The notes beneath the pieces are model-generated. The model made no database searches and was not told where the DNA came from. It was given only the letters and a program-made list of their open reading frames with translations. A DNA stretch of 64,000 nt from Eubacteriales bacterium (GTDB taxonomy: Bacteria; Bacillota; Clostridia; Lachnospirales; Lachnospiraceae): positions 1 through 64,000 of the forward strand of contig JAUNHC010000024.1 of the NCBI GenBank assembly GCA_030524175.1, in the 5' to 3' direction. Shown one piece after another: positions 17,551 to 25,318 of this stretch (position 1 is its first letter; each line of letters begins with the position of its first letter). A program made the position numbers and the translations under genes.

Positions 17551-18057
17551 ATGAAAAACAGATTTTATGTGGAGGAAAGCCATAGAATAAGGGAAAAGAA
17601 CTACGAATACTACATTATTATCGGGATCATATGGATTTTAAACATTATTGTTATGTGCTGTAAGTACAATGGCAGTCCTGAAAATGCAGGACGGTTATCC
17701 GTATCATACTGCTATATTCAATTTTTTGGAGCTTTCCAGCTCATGGCTTCTGTGTCTGAAAACTTGTACTATGTAAAAGAGCTTGGTCAGAGAAACCTTC
17801 GATTAAAAAAGTACGAATCCCTTCCTCTTTTAAAAAAGCAGTGCATTCTGGCTTATGAAGCCATCATGGCAAAATATCTGCTCCTATTGACAGGCGGATT
17901 TCTTATTTTATTTTTTTCTGTGGCTCTGGTCACTCACACTGAGCTTCGGCTGTTTGATACTGTAACCGGTATTCTATGGTTTCTCCTTGCGAGTGCCATT
18001 GGCTATGTATGGTTCACAACGGCCAATATAGTAAAAAATATAAAAAAAATGTCTTAG
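17551..18057 (+). CDS. Small membrane protein, likely permease partner
   Basis: This 168-residue protein has four hydrophobic segments, roughly residues 22-40, 55-72, 110-130 and 138-155. It is preceded by AAAGGAGGG and lies 15 bp after the second ATPase gene, so it is probably the membrane partner of that ATPase. I do not recognise a named family, and it is shorter than usual ABC-2 permeases. A strong terminator follows. Confidence 0.65.
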   Translation: MKNRFYVEESHRIREKNYEYYIIIGIIWILNIIVMCCKYNGSPENAGRLSVSYCYIQFFGAFQLMASVSENLYYVKELGQRNLRLKKYESLPLLKKQCILAYEAIMAKYLLLLTGGFLILFFSVALVTHTELRLFDTVTGILWFLLASAIGYVWFTTANIVKNIKKMS

Positions 18058-18068
18058 TTGTCTCACTT

Positions 18069-18102
18069 CCCCAATCTCCCTCATTCATGAGGGGAATTGG
18101 GG
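18069..18102 (+). terminator. Rho-independent terminator of the ABC operon
   Basis: CCCCAAT plus CCCTCAT on the left and ATGAGGG plus ATTGGGG on the right form a 16-bp stem, with a two-base C-A/T-G interruption and a 2-nt turn. T-rich sequence follows (CTTTATTTTCTT). It lies 12 bp after the last gene of the operon. Confidence 0.8.
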
Positions 18103-18248
18103 GCTCTTATCTCAACTTTATTTTCTTGATCATCCTTATATTGTTTTACAATAAGTATACATTAATATAAATTTTCAAACTATTTTCCAGGAGATTGCGA
18201 CAAACTGGTTTAAAACTATACTTCTACCATTATATACCGAAACCGATT

Positions 18249-19706
18249 TTACTCCGAAAGTTTTGCTTTGCCCGTTTGTTTTGCACGGTATAAAGCATCA
18301 TCAGCCTTTTTATATAGTTTACGGAATGAATCTGCCTCTTCCCCTGCATGTGCAATTCCAACACTGATGAATACCATTTGTCTTTCTCCTTCTTCTGTAA
18401 GGACATTAAAATTGCGTATTAGATTATTGACCCGCTCCTCTATTTTCCCCATGTCTGTGCCATCATATAAAAACACAACGAATTCATCACCGCCGATACG
18501 CCCAATCAATCCTTCACTTCCAAAACTTTCTTTCAGACTGTTGGCACACTCTTGCAGTACATAATCACCAAATAAGTGTCCTTTCTGATCGTTGATTTTT
18601 TTAAAGTCATCTATATCGATTACCAGCAATGCTGCAGGACTATTTTTTCCAGCAGAAAGCGAGCCCTCAATATTTTCTTCAATGGCTTTCCTGTTATAAA
18701 TACCCGTCAGACCATCCATCCTGGCGGCATCCTCCAAAATTTTTCTGGTTCTTTTCTGCTCAACTAACCAGTTTGCAATAATTACGAAAAAGATGCAGAC
18801 CATGATTATAACCAATTTAACAGTCAGTTGGAAACCATACTGTTCAAAATTTACAAGTTTTTGGCGCAGAGCGCTTTCCCGGACTGTCATTATAAAATAC
18901 CAATCATTCTCCCCAACAGGCGTATAGCTGCAGTAACGTTTTACCCCTCTTACGCTGTACATAGAAATGCCCGGCTTACCATTCTCAAAATCCGCCTGCA
19001 TTTCTTTCATAGATGATTTTAAAAATTTAGTATCTTTCATGGTATCAAAAATATTAATCATATAATCCGCACTAGTTCTTCCGCTGATTACATCTCCCTG
19101 GTTATTGACAATGCCAAGACCTGCTGATTCTCCAATCAGATTGTTATCCAGCAACAATGAGAAATTTGATACCTTGTAAGCAGAAAGCAGAATTCCCCGC
19201 CTTTTCCCAAGTGTAGTTGGCGCTCCCACACCCCACACAACCTCATCTAACTTCTCAACATAATAAGGCCGGGAAAAAACGGTATCTGTAATGTTTGATA
19301 TGGGAATATCATTAATAACAGTTGCTTCTTCGTATTGCCCGGCATATCCTGTATAGTTCGTGTATACATGCCCATCCAATGTAATAAAGTAAGTCCAAAC
19401 AATATCGGAAGTTTCTGCATACTCCTTAAGGATCTGTATAATATCCTCATCTGTTTGGATCTTTGCATGACTTATTACTTGTGCTGTAGACGCAGTTATA
19501 TATTTTAAATGATCCATTTCATTCTGGATGGCTTCGGTACTGCTATCTTGAAGTGCTTCTATTTGGGAAAGCATATCCTCTTCCATATATAGGTTAACTT
19601 GTTTCCGAAAATCAAGGAAGCAAAACATAATTAATACGATTGCTGCCACAGTCGTACATGTTACTATTTTAGATTTTTTAAATACAATACATAATCTCTT
19701 CAGAAT
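18249..19706 (-). CDS. Membrane diguanylate cyclase with extracellular sensor (non-AUG start)
   Basis: The C-terminal GGDEF domain (ARMDGLTGIYNRKAI to GRIGGDEFVVFLY) should make cyclic di-GMP. The RxxD product-inhibition site is absent. The N-terminal half is an extracellular Cache-like sensor between two membrane helices, the second being LTVKLVIIMVCIFFVII. The first ATG/GTG in frame, GTG at 19649, would cut the first helix in half and has no ribosome binding site. AAGGAGGG instead lies 8 nt before an in-frame ATT at 19706, and starting there gives a basic leader and a complete helix of about 21 residues. I therefore annotate an ATT start; a CTG at 19703 is the alternative. The product would be 485 residues. 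Confidence 0.85.
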   Translation of the reverse strand: MLKRLCIVFKKSKIVTCTTVAAIVLIMFCFLDFRKQVNLYMEEDMLSQIEALQDSSTEAIQNEMDHLKYITASTAQVISHAKIQTDEDIIQILKEYAETSDIVWTYFITLDGHVYTNYTGYAGQYEEATVINDIPISNITDTVFSRPYYVEKLDEVVWGVGAPTTLGKRRGILLSAYKVSNFSLLLDNNLIGESAGLGIVNNQGDVISGRTSADYMINIFDTMKDTKFLKSSMKEMQADFENGKPGISMYSVRGVKRYCSYTPVGENDWYFIMTVRESALRQKLVNFEQYGFQLTVKLVIIMVCIFFVIIANWLVEQKRTRKILEDAARMDGLTGIYNRKAIEENIEGSLSAGKNSPAALLVIDIDDFKKINDQKGHLFGDYVLQECANSLKESFGSEGLIGRIGGDEFVVFLYDGTDMGKIEERVNNLIRNFNVLTEEGERQMVFISVGIAHAGEEADSFRKLYKKADDALYRAKQTGKAKLSE

Positions 19707-19740
19707 GGCGGTTCCCTCCTTCGTGATTAGATGTTGCTTT

Positions 19741-19771
19741 ATTATATCACAAGACTGTATGTACTGTACAA
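19741..19771 (-). promoter_or_regulatory. Promoter of the diguanylate cyclase gene
   Basis: On the minus strand an extended -10, TGATATAAT (TATAAT at 19741-19746), is preceded at a long 19-bp spacing by TTGTAC (19766-19771). It lies about 35 bp before the proposed ATT start, so the leader is short. Confidence 0.5.
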
Positions 19772-20092
19772 AGGAAAAACAGTCCCGGCAGGCTTTATTT
19801 TTCTTGTTCAGGCTTTCACTTCAATATTAAGAAATCAAGACTGCTGATTATGTAGTGATTTTATAAAGTTTAATAATTTTCTTATAACAAAAACATATTT
19901 GTCAACACGAAATATTCCTGTGTTTCAAAAATTTATCAGTTTCAAACTTGTGCACTTTGTGTGCCAATTTACAACTGCCAAGCAGCTTTTCTCTGAATAT
20001 TGTGTGCGTCCCCCCGGAGAGTTTTTATATCATAGCAAATTAATAACTTTCCTGTTAGAAAACATTGGAGTACTTTCCTATGAAAATAAACG
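19772..20092. other. Intergenic stretch between proS terminator and cyclase promoter
   Basis: This AT-rich region of about 320 bp has no supported gene. A plus-strand open frame that starts here runs antisense into proS and has no ribosome binding site. I see no further structured element. Confidence 0.5.
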
Positions 20093-20124
20093 CAAAACGG
20101 GTACCTGCATTAAGCAAGTACCCG
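20093..20124 (-). terminator. Rho-independent terminator of proS
   Basis: CGGGTAC and GTACCCG form a perfect 7-bp stem with a 13-nt loop. On the minus strand it is followed by TTTTGCGTTTATTTT. It lies just downstream of the proS stop codon. Confidence 0.75.
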
Positions 20125-20132
20125 CGTATGAT

Positions 20133-21572
20133 TTAATATGCTCTGCCCCAATATACCATTTTCTTCGCCGGTTTGCCGCAGCACACACAATTCTCGCTTA
20201 TCTGCTCCTGCTCAAAGGGGATACATCTGGAAGTAGCCTGTACATCTTCTTTGATCTTGTCCTCGCACTCCTGGCATCCGCACCACATAGCCTTGACAAA
20301 ACCAGGCTTATTATTAATGATATCCTTAAACTCTTCATAATTTCCAGCCACATAGGTGTGTGCATCCCTGTGTGCCCTGGCACGCTCAAGCATATCCTTC
20401 TGCATGGTATCTAGGATTTCCTGAACCTTGGCAGTAATGTCTTCAAATTTCACAGTATATTTCTCTCTTGTGTCACGGCGGCAAATTACAGCCTGTCCGT
20501 TCTCGATATCCTTAGGTCCGCACTCGATGCGCACCGGAATACCGCGCATTTCCTGCTCTGCAAACTTGAATCCCGGACTCTTGTCTGTATCGTCCACTTT
20601 CACACGGATTCCTGCTGCTTTAAGCTGGGCAAAGAGCTCATCTGCTTTTTCCAGAACTCCTTCTTTTCTCTGCTGGATAGGAATGATAACAGCCTGTACA
20701 GGTGCAATTCTCGGGGGCAGAACAAGACCGCTGTTGTCTCCGTGTACCATGATAATGGCTCCGATCATTCGGGTAGTCATACCCCATGAAGTCTGATGTA
20801 CATACTGGAGTTTATTTTCCTTATCTGTATACTGGATTCCGAAAGCCTTTGCAAAGCCGTCACCGAAATTATGGCTGGTGCCTGACTGCAGAGCCTTTCC
20901 GTCATGCATAAGAGACTCGATTGTGTAGGTGGCTTCTGCACCTGCAAATTTCTCTTTGTCGGTTTTCTGTCCTTTGATCACAGGAATAGCCAATGTCTCC
21001 TCACAGAAATCAGCATAAACATTCAGCATCTGGATTGTTCTCTCCTCTGCCTCCTCTGCCGTAGCATGTGCGGTATGGCCCTCCTGCCACAAGAATTCAC
21101 GGGAACGCAGGAACGGACGGGTCGTCTTCTCCCATCGTACCACAGAACACCACTGATTATAAACCTTAGGCAGATCCCTGTGTGACTGGATTTCTTTCGC
21201 ATAGAAATCACAGAATAAAGTCTCTGAGGTAGGACGGACACAAAGTCTCTCCTGAAGGGGATCAAGTCCTCCGTGTGTCACCCATGCAACCTCAGGCGCA
21301 AACCCTTCCACATGGTCTTTTTCCTTTTCCAAAAGAGATTCCGGGATAAACAGAGGCATATATACGTTTTCTACGCCTGTCTCCTTAAACCTTCTGTCCA
21401 GTTCGTTCTGAATGTTCTCCCAAATTGCATAACCTGCCGGCTTGATGACCATGCATCCCTTTACACTGGTGTAATCACAAAGCTCTGCTTTTTTCACCAC
21501 GTCTGTATACCACTGAGCGAAATCTTCTTCCATAGAAGTGATGGCTTCAACCAGTTTCTTTTCTTTTGCCAT
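20133..21572 (-). CDS. proS: Prolyl-tRNA synthetase, archaeal/eukaryal type
   Basis: This charges tRNA-Pro with proline. It is the short 479-residue type without the editing insertion that marks bacterial-type ProRS. Class II motifs are visible: motif 2 around [29 protein letters not shown] (split across the catalytic fold), VRPTSETL, and motif 3 in the region [12 protein letters not shown]. The anticodon-binding domain follows, then a cysteine-rich C-terminal zinc-type extension (CGCQECED, and [18 protein letters not shown]) with the typical terminal Tyr. The start has AAAGGAGAG upstream. It is controlled by the T-box leader immediately upstream. Confidence 0.96.
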   Translation of the reverse strand: MAKEKKLVEAITSMEEDFAQWYTDVVKKAELCDYTSVKGCMVIKPAGYAIWENIQNELDRRFKETGVENVYMPLFIPESLLEKEKDHVEGFAPEVAWVTHGGLDPLQERLCVRPTSETLFCDFYAKEIQSHRDLPKVYNQWCSVVRWEKTTRPFLRSREFLWQEGHTAHATAEEAEERTIQMLNVYADFCEETLAIPVIKGQKTDKEKFAGAEATYTIESLMHDGKALQSGTSHNFGDGFAKAFGIQYTDKENKLQYVHQTSWGMTTRMIGAIIMVHGDNSGLVLPPRIAPVQAVIIPIQQRKEGVLEKADELFAQLKAAGIRVKVDDTDKSPGFKFAEQEMRGIPVRIECGPKDIENGQAVICRRDTREKYTVKFEDITAKVQEILDTMQKDMLERARAHRDAHTYVAGNYEEFKDIINNKPGFVKAMWCGCQECEDKIKEDVQATSRCIPFEQEQISENCVCCGKPAKKMVYWGRAY

Positions 21573-21629
21573 GATTTGTTCTCTCCTTTTATGTGATTAT
21601 TTGTATGCCGGGATAAGAAGACAGAAACT

Positions 21630-21925
21630 AAAAAAAGCCCTCAAATCCCTCACAAGGGACCGAAAAGCTTCGGCGGTACCACCCTAATTAGCAGCTCATC
21701 TATGATATTCAAATCAAGCTCACTGCTCTCTTCATTTCCCATAACGCTGGAATAACGCCGTACTTCAATTGCACGGGGCTCCGAGGCCGGTTCCACGATT
21801 CACGCACAGAATCCTCACACCACTGTCCAAAGCCGCTCTGTCGCAGCTTCAAAACCGGGACTCCTCTCTGAGATTGCTCCTCATGTACTATTCTCATCAT
21901 CGCCGTAATGCCATATTGCATTTCC
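21630..21925 (-). promoter_or_regulatory. T-box riboswitch controlling proS
   Basis: On the minus strand the leader contains the hallmark T-box sequence AGGGTGGTACCGC (21673-21685), followed by a hairpin TCCCTTGTGAGGGA and a run of seven Ts at 21630-21636. This is the antiterminator/terminator switch read by uncharged tRNA. The upstream part has stem I features, including an AGAGAGGAG purine motif. A GAACCG segment contains a CCG proline triplet that could be the specifier codon, but it may also pair with CCGGTT, so I do not fix the codon. High uncharged tRNA-Pro should allow readthrough into proS, whose start is 58 bp beyond the T-run. Confidence 0.88.
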
Positions 21926-21929
21926 ATTT

Positions 21930-21958
21930 ATTCTAGTCGATATTCCTGCCAGTGTCAA
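21930..21958 (-). promoter_or_regulatory. Sigma-A promoter of the proS T-box leader
   Basis: On the minus strand TTGACA (21953-21958) is followed after exactly 17 bp by TAGAAT (21930-21935). It lies directly before the T-box leader. Confidence 0.8.
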
Positions 21959-22032
21959 GATGCAGAAGGGAATTTCTCTCCTGATTATACAGAAGAGAAT
22001 TTTTTATCCTGATTTTCACACAAATGTATTGC

Positions 22033-22064
22033 CAGGAAAGGAACGTATAAACGTTCCCTTCCTG
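22033..22064 (-). terminator. Strong inverted repeat after the Rpn-type gene
   Basis: CAGGAAAGGAACGT and ACGTTCCCTTCCTG form a 14-bp stem with one mismatch and a 4-nt loop, 15 bp beyond the stop codon of the Rpn-type gene. There is no good T-run on either strand. It is probably a transcript 3' end or stabiliser. Confidence 0.45.
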
Positions 22065-22078
22065 ACCCACAATTCATT

Positions 22079-23089
22079 TTAATTTACATTTGCCAGATAC
22101 TGATTCCGATAGTTTTCCGCCTCATCCTGAGAAAGGTGGAACTTCTGTTCAACTTTGCTCAGAATTTCCATTAAGGGAAGTCCTGTTTCCATACAAAGTT
22201 CTATTACATTTTTAATTGCTTCTGATCTTGCTTCTGCACGTGCCTCTGCTCTTCCTTCTTCTTTGCCTTCTTCTTTGTAAAGAAGCATTGCACCATCCCA
22301 TGCCTCACACATTTCCTTCACCTCCATTGTACCATCATCCATAATGTCATACTGATCCAGGAGGACTGCCAGAAATCTTCTTGTCTCCAGACTCAGCTCC
22401 CAGATTTTATCTTTCCGTTGTTCTATGTACTTTTTCAGTTCTTCCCTGTTCCTGCTGAAGCTCATCACCTCAAATATATCCTTCCATTCTGTCCTGAACA
22501 ATCGGGGATCCTGATTATGGATATCAACGATCAGAATCTTATATTCCGGCAGAAGTTTTATATACTCCTTCAGATTCTCAGGAATATCCATCATCTCCAA
22601 CAATGAATGCTTACTTAGCCATTGCTTCTCTCCCAAATACAAAACTACATGCAAAACAGGTATCAGCGGTTTACGGGATTTGCTGTATTCTTTTCCTTCT
22701 TTGTATTTTATCTGATCCGAATATTCGATTGCATCATATGCAAAGTTCCTTACCGGCATAACATAATCCGGCTGAGCCTGCCCTTCACAGGCCAGGTAAA
22801 ATCTTAACTCAGGTTTATCGTGAAGCATAAGCATGTCACGTTCCCGTTCAAAGTAACCCGCTGTATCCGAACTATTCCTCTTCTGTATATTTGTTATCTT
22901 CGTTTCTCCGTAAATACCTCTTAATACTGCTTTTCTTCTGGGAGCTCTTTTAAGGAATTCAGCCTGTACAATCTGTCTGCCGCCGAAAACAGTCCCATTC
23001 ATTAAATCTGCATAACGCAGACAGTCCTCAAGGTATTCCTTCAAAACCTGGTCCTTAATCCCCAAATTCTCTTGACCGCCTTTCTTCAT
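22079..23089 (-). CDS. Rpn-family recombination-promoting nuclease / putative transposase
   Basis: This 336-residue protein resembles the Rpn/PD-(D/E)XK proteins often annotated as transposases in clostridia. The N-terminal part holds a nuclease-like core (KITNIQKRNSSDT, LRFYLACEGQAQPDYVMPVR, PLIPVLHVVLYLGE). The middle is helical. The C-terminus has the family's characteristic charged repeat (EEGKEEGRAEARAEARSEA) followed by a helical tail. No inverted terminal repeats or target duplications flank it, so it is not an obvious mobile element. The start lacks a strong ribosome binding site. Such genes are typically variable between strains. Confidence 0.7.
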   Translation of the reverse strand: MKKGGQENLGIKDQVLKEYLEDCLRYADLMNGTVFGGRQIVQAEFLKRAPRRKAVLRGIYGETKITNIQKRNSSDTAGYFERERDMLMLHDKPELRFYLACEGQAQPDYVMPVRNFAYDAIEYSDQIKYKEGKEYSKSRKPLIPVLHVVLYLGEKQWLSKHSLLEMMDIPENLKEYIKLLPEYKILIVDIHNQDPRLFRTEWKDIFEVMSFSRNREELKKYIEQRKDKIWELSLETRRFLAVLLDQYDIMDDGTMEVKEMCEAWDGAMLLYKEEGKEEGRAEARAEARSEAIKNVIELCMETGLPLMEILSKVEQKFHLSQDEAENYRNQYLANVN

Positions 23090-23238
23090 ATGATAATTGT
23101 TAAACTCACAGGATTTCCGCGCCGAACGGCAGAATTAATAAGATTTCCTGAAATGTATATCAAGCTTACCATAGAACAGTACGGGCTTCAATACTTTTTA
23201 TTCAATTTATATTTTTTTAAGAATCTGAGGCTGATTTT

Positions 23239-23267
23239 ATTATATCATTCCTTCGCAAAGAACGCAA
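23239..23267 (-). promoter_or_regulatory. Promoter of the Rpn-type gene
   Basis: On the minus strand TTGCGT (23262-23267) is followed after 17 bp by TATAAT (23239-23244), with an extended TGA just before the -10. The leader to the start codon would be about 140 nt. Confidence 0.6.
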
Positions 23268-23392
23268 TGGGCTAATTGATATAATATGGGTGTTAATGTT
23301 CCCATCAAATACCTGGATTCAATAGAGATATATGCTAAAAACAGGGAATGGATTTCAGAAAGTTATGGAAGGGGAAGGAGAAGGGAAACCGA
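23268..23392. other. Gap between divergent promoters
   Basis: This is the central part of the 388-bp gap between the Rpn-type gene and the DUF4825 gene. I see no gene. A purine-rich run ends in GGGAAA at about 23384, and TTTCCC follows at about 23398, so an imperfect inverted repeat brackets the -35 of the plus-strand promoter. Confidence 0.4.
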
Positions 23393-23421
23393 TTTACTTT
23401 CCCTCCCCCCTATGCTATTAT
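23393..23421 (+). promoter_or_regulatory. Promoter of the DUF4825 gene
   Basis: TTTACT (23393-23398) is followed after 17 bp by TATTAT (23416-23421), about 57 bp before the start codon of the secreted protein gene. Confidence 0.55.
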
Positions 23422-23477
23422 GAAGTTAACAACCCCAAGACAATTGTTTCCGTCAAAGCAAACAAGGGAGGAATTTT

Positions 23478-24179
23478 ATGAAGAAAATGCCCATGGTTCA
23501 CCAGTCTGTTCTGCATATGCATCAAAGCAAAAAGTGTATCCTTATAATTTTAGCAATCCTCTGCATGTCTGGATTCTGCACCAGTATTATTTATGCTCAA
23601 TCTAAAGAAAAAACGGATATTCCTGCTTCTTCCGGCGCTTCTGCCAAGATGGAAGCTGCCTTCAATACCCTGGATGCTGACACTTTGTACGATCTGCGTA
23701 CCCCTTATGTGGGGGATGCATCCGCAGTCGGTAAGCTTCTGTATGCACTGAGTGATCTTCTTCCCAGCGGGGCCTACAAGATTGAGCTTGATACAGAGGA
23801 TACTCCTTATGTCCTGCGTCTGGCATATGAGGAAGAACCCACTGAAGGAGAAGACGAGACTTCACATAGAATGAATGTTGCCGGCACACTGCTGCTGGCA
23901 CTGATTGATAATCTTGATGAGGTACAGTGGACATTTCCCACTCATATAGACGGAGAAGAGGTTTTCTATACAGGTTATTGGAATCTTAGCAGTGTTTCAG
24001 ACAACTACTCCTGCACCCCTGAGGAAGTAAAAGATTTTGGAATTTCAGAAGAAAATCTCCAGACATTGCTAGATAAATTCTCTCAGTCCATCTCTGTCAT
24101 CGGCGGCGCAGACGGACCTACCTCCATATCCATTGGCCTTCCGGCCTCAAAAGAGAAGGATAGTCCGGCCCATGACTAA
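23478..24179 (+). CDS. Secreted DUF4825-like protein with C-terminal GADGPT motif
   Basis: This 233-residue protein of unknown function has an N-terminal hydrophobic segment at about residues 20-40 (signal peptide or anchor, possible cleavage after IIYA). A DUF4825-like region follows, recognisable from LYDLRTPYVGDASAVGKLL and the segment YVLRLAYEE. The C-terminus carries SVIGGADGPTSISIGL, a motif also found in the membrane beta subunit of Na+-pumping decarboxylases and at the end of many small clostridial proteins. The start has GGGAGGAATTTT upstream. It stands alone with its own promoter. I assign no function; signalling or peptidase-linked DUF4825 proteins exist, but nothing catalytic is visible here. 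Confidence 0.7.
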   Translation: MKKMPMVHQSVLHMHQSKKCILIILAILCMSGFCTSIIYAQSKEKTDIPASSGASAKMEAAFNTLDADTLYDLRTPYVGDASAVGKLLYALSDLLPSGAYKIELDTEDTPYVLRLAYEEEPTEGEDETSHRMNVAGTLLLALIDNLDEVQWTFPTHIDGEEVFYTGYWNLSSVSDNYSCTPEEVKDFGISEENLQTLLDKFSQSISVIGGADGPTSISIGLPASKEKDSPAHD

Positions 24180-24188
24180 ACCAAAATC

Positions 24189-24253
24189 AGGACGGCCAGA
24201 AGGTTTCCTGATTCACCGGATTCCTATACTGCGCCGTCCTGAAATTAATTTTT
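24189..24253 (+). terminator. Possible terminator after the DUF4825 gene
   Basis: AGGACGGC and GCCGTCCT form an 8-bp stem enclosing 36 nt, followed by GAAATTAATTTTT. It lies directly after the stop codon. The long loop makes it only a moderate terminator candidate. Confidence 0.45.
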
Positions 24254-24267
24254 CAACGTTTCCGAAC

Positions 24268-24292
24268 GGACTGTGCAATAAATGCACAGTCC
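24268..24292. terminator. Perfect hairpin between convergent genes
   Basis: GGACTGTGCA and TGCACAGTCC form a perfect 10-bp stem with a 5-nt loop between the convergent DUF4825 and dCMP deaminase genes. There is no clear T-run on either strand. Its position suggests a 3' end element for the deaminase transcript. Confidence 0.45.
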
Positions 24293-24314
24293 TGTAATGA
24301 ACAGTTACAATTTG

Positions 24315-24809
24315 TCATACTTTAAAGGAAATCTCCCTACCGGTACGGCTGTATCTGTAGTACCGTACACCTGCCGCATCCAGCATACGCTTGGATGCAA
24401 TCACTGATGGAGTATCCGCATATTTGTCTGAATCATATACAACAGTTTTGATGCCCGACTGGATAATTGCCTTGGCACATTCATTGCAGGGAAACAGGGA
24501 CACATAAAGCTTTGCCCCTTCCAGGCTTCCTCCTCTGTAATTAAGGATGGCGTTTAGCTCACTGTGGGTGACATACAGATATTTTGTATACAGAGGGTCC
24601 CCTTCTCTTGCCCAGGGGAAATCGTTATCGGAACAGCCAATGGGAAAACCATTGTAGCCCATGGACAAAATTTTATTGTCCTCACTTACAATGCAGGCCC
24701 CAACCTGAGAATTTGGGTCTTTAGAACGCATCCCGGAGAGAATTGCAACCCCCATAAAATACTCGTCCCATGATAAATGGTCCATACGTTTCTGATTTTG
24801 ATTTTCCAT
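24315..24809 (-). CDS. dCMP deaminase family protein
   Basis: This zinc-dependent cytidine/deoxycytidylate deaminase converts dCMP to dUMP for thymidylate synthesis, or has the related ComEB role. The zinc site and catalytic acid are clear: HSELNAILN supplies the His and catalytic Glu, and PCNECAKAI the two Cys ligands. An extended N-terminal part (SWDEYFMGVAILSGMRSKDPNSQVGACIV) is typical for the dCMP family. Length is 164 residues. GGAGG lies 7 nt before the ATG. It is the last of a co-directional set with the Sua5 and rpiB genes. Confidence 0.9.
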   Translation of the reverse strand: MENQNQKRMDHLSWDEYFMGVAILSGMRSKDPNSQVGACIVSEDNKILSMGYNGFPIGCSDNDFPWAREGDPLYTKYLYVTHSELNAILNYRGGSLEGAKLYVSLFPCNECAKAIIQSGIKTVVYDSDKYADTPSVIASKRMLDAAGVRYYRYSRTGREISFKV

Positions 24810-24886
24810 ATCTTAACCTCCTGTCTTCCCGCATAAAATCCGGCCGCTGCCTTATCACAGAGTACATGATAGACCCCAGCAATTAT

Positions 24887-25318
24887 TTACTCCGTCTCAA
24901 TCTGGGCAATTCTGTTTTTGTGCCGTTCCTCTCCTGAAAATTCCGTATTCAGGAAAGTATCCACGATCTTAACCGCCAGCCCGGCTCCCACAACACGGCC
25001 GCCCATAGCCAGCACATTAGCGTCATTATGAAGCCGGGTTGCCTCTGCAGAAAAACAGTCGGAACAAAGTGCCGCCCGGATTCCCGGGAATTTATTTGCA
25101 GTAATGGAAATCCCAATGCCTGTGCCGCAGATAAGAATTCCCTTTTCACATTCCCCATCCAGAATGGCATGTGCCACTCTTTTGGCATAGATGGGATAAT
25201 CTGTGGCTTCCATACTGTCACATCCAAAATCTTTATAGGCAATGTGGCTGTCATCCAAATACTTCTTAATCTCCTGTTTCAGCTCATAGCCGCCGTGGTC
25301 ACATCCTAAAGCTATCAT
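24887..25318 (-). CDS. rpiB: Ribose 5-phosphate isomerase B
   Basis: This interconverts ribose 5-phosphate and ribulose 5-phosphate in the pentose phosphate pathway. Signature motifs are the N-terminal IALGCDHGGYELK, the active-site Cys segment ILICGTGIGISITANK, and the phosphate-binding HNDANVLAMGGRVVG. At 143 residues it has the normal RpiB length. Its ATG overlaps the upstream stop codon by one base (TAATG), so the two are translationally coupled. The Sua5-RpiB order is common in Firmicutes. Confidence 0.95.
   Translation of the reverse strand: MIALGCDHGGYELKQEIKKYLDDSHIAYKDFGCDSMEATDYPIYAKRVAHAILDGECEKGILICGTGIGISITANKFPGIRAALCSDCFSAEATRLHNDANVLAMGGRVVGAGLAVKIVDTFLNTEFSGEERHKNRIAQIETE

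Noticed and set aside
19899-20414. 171-codon plus-strand open frame antisense to proS
   Set aside because: No ribosome binding site and no recognisable protein. It runs through the proS terminator and coding sequence.
21709-21927. 72-codon minus-strand open frame
   Set aside because: It lies wholly within the T-box leader. The conserved RNA motif explains the sequence.
22079-23089. Insertion sequence around the Rpn-type gene
   Set aside because: I found no terminal inverted repeats or target-site duplication, and the gene has its own promoter. The protein family is nuclease-like and often mislabelled as a transposase.
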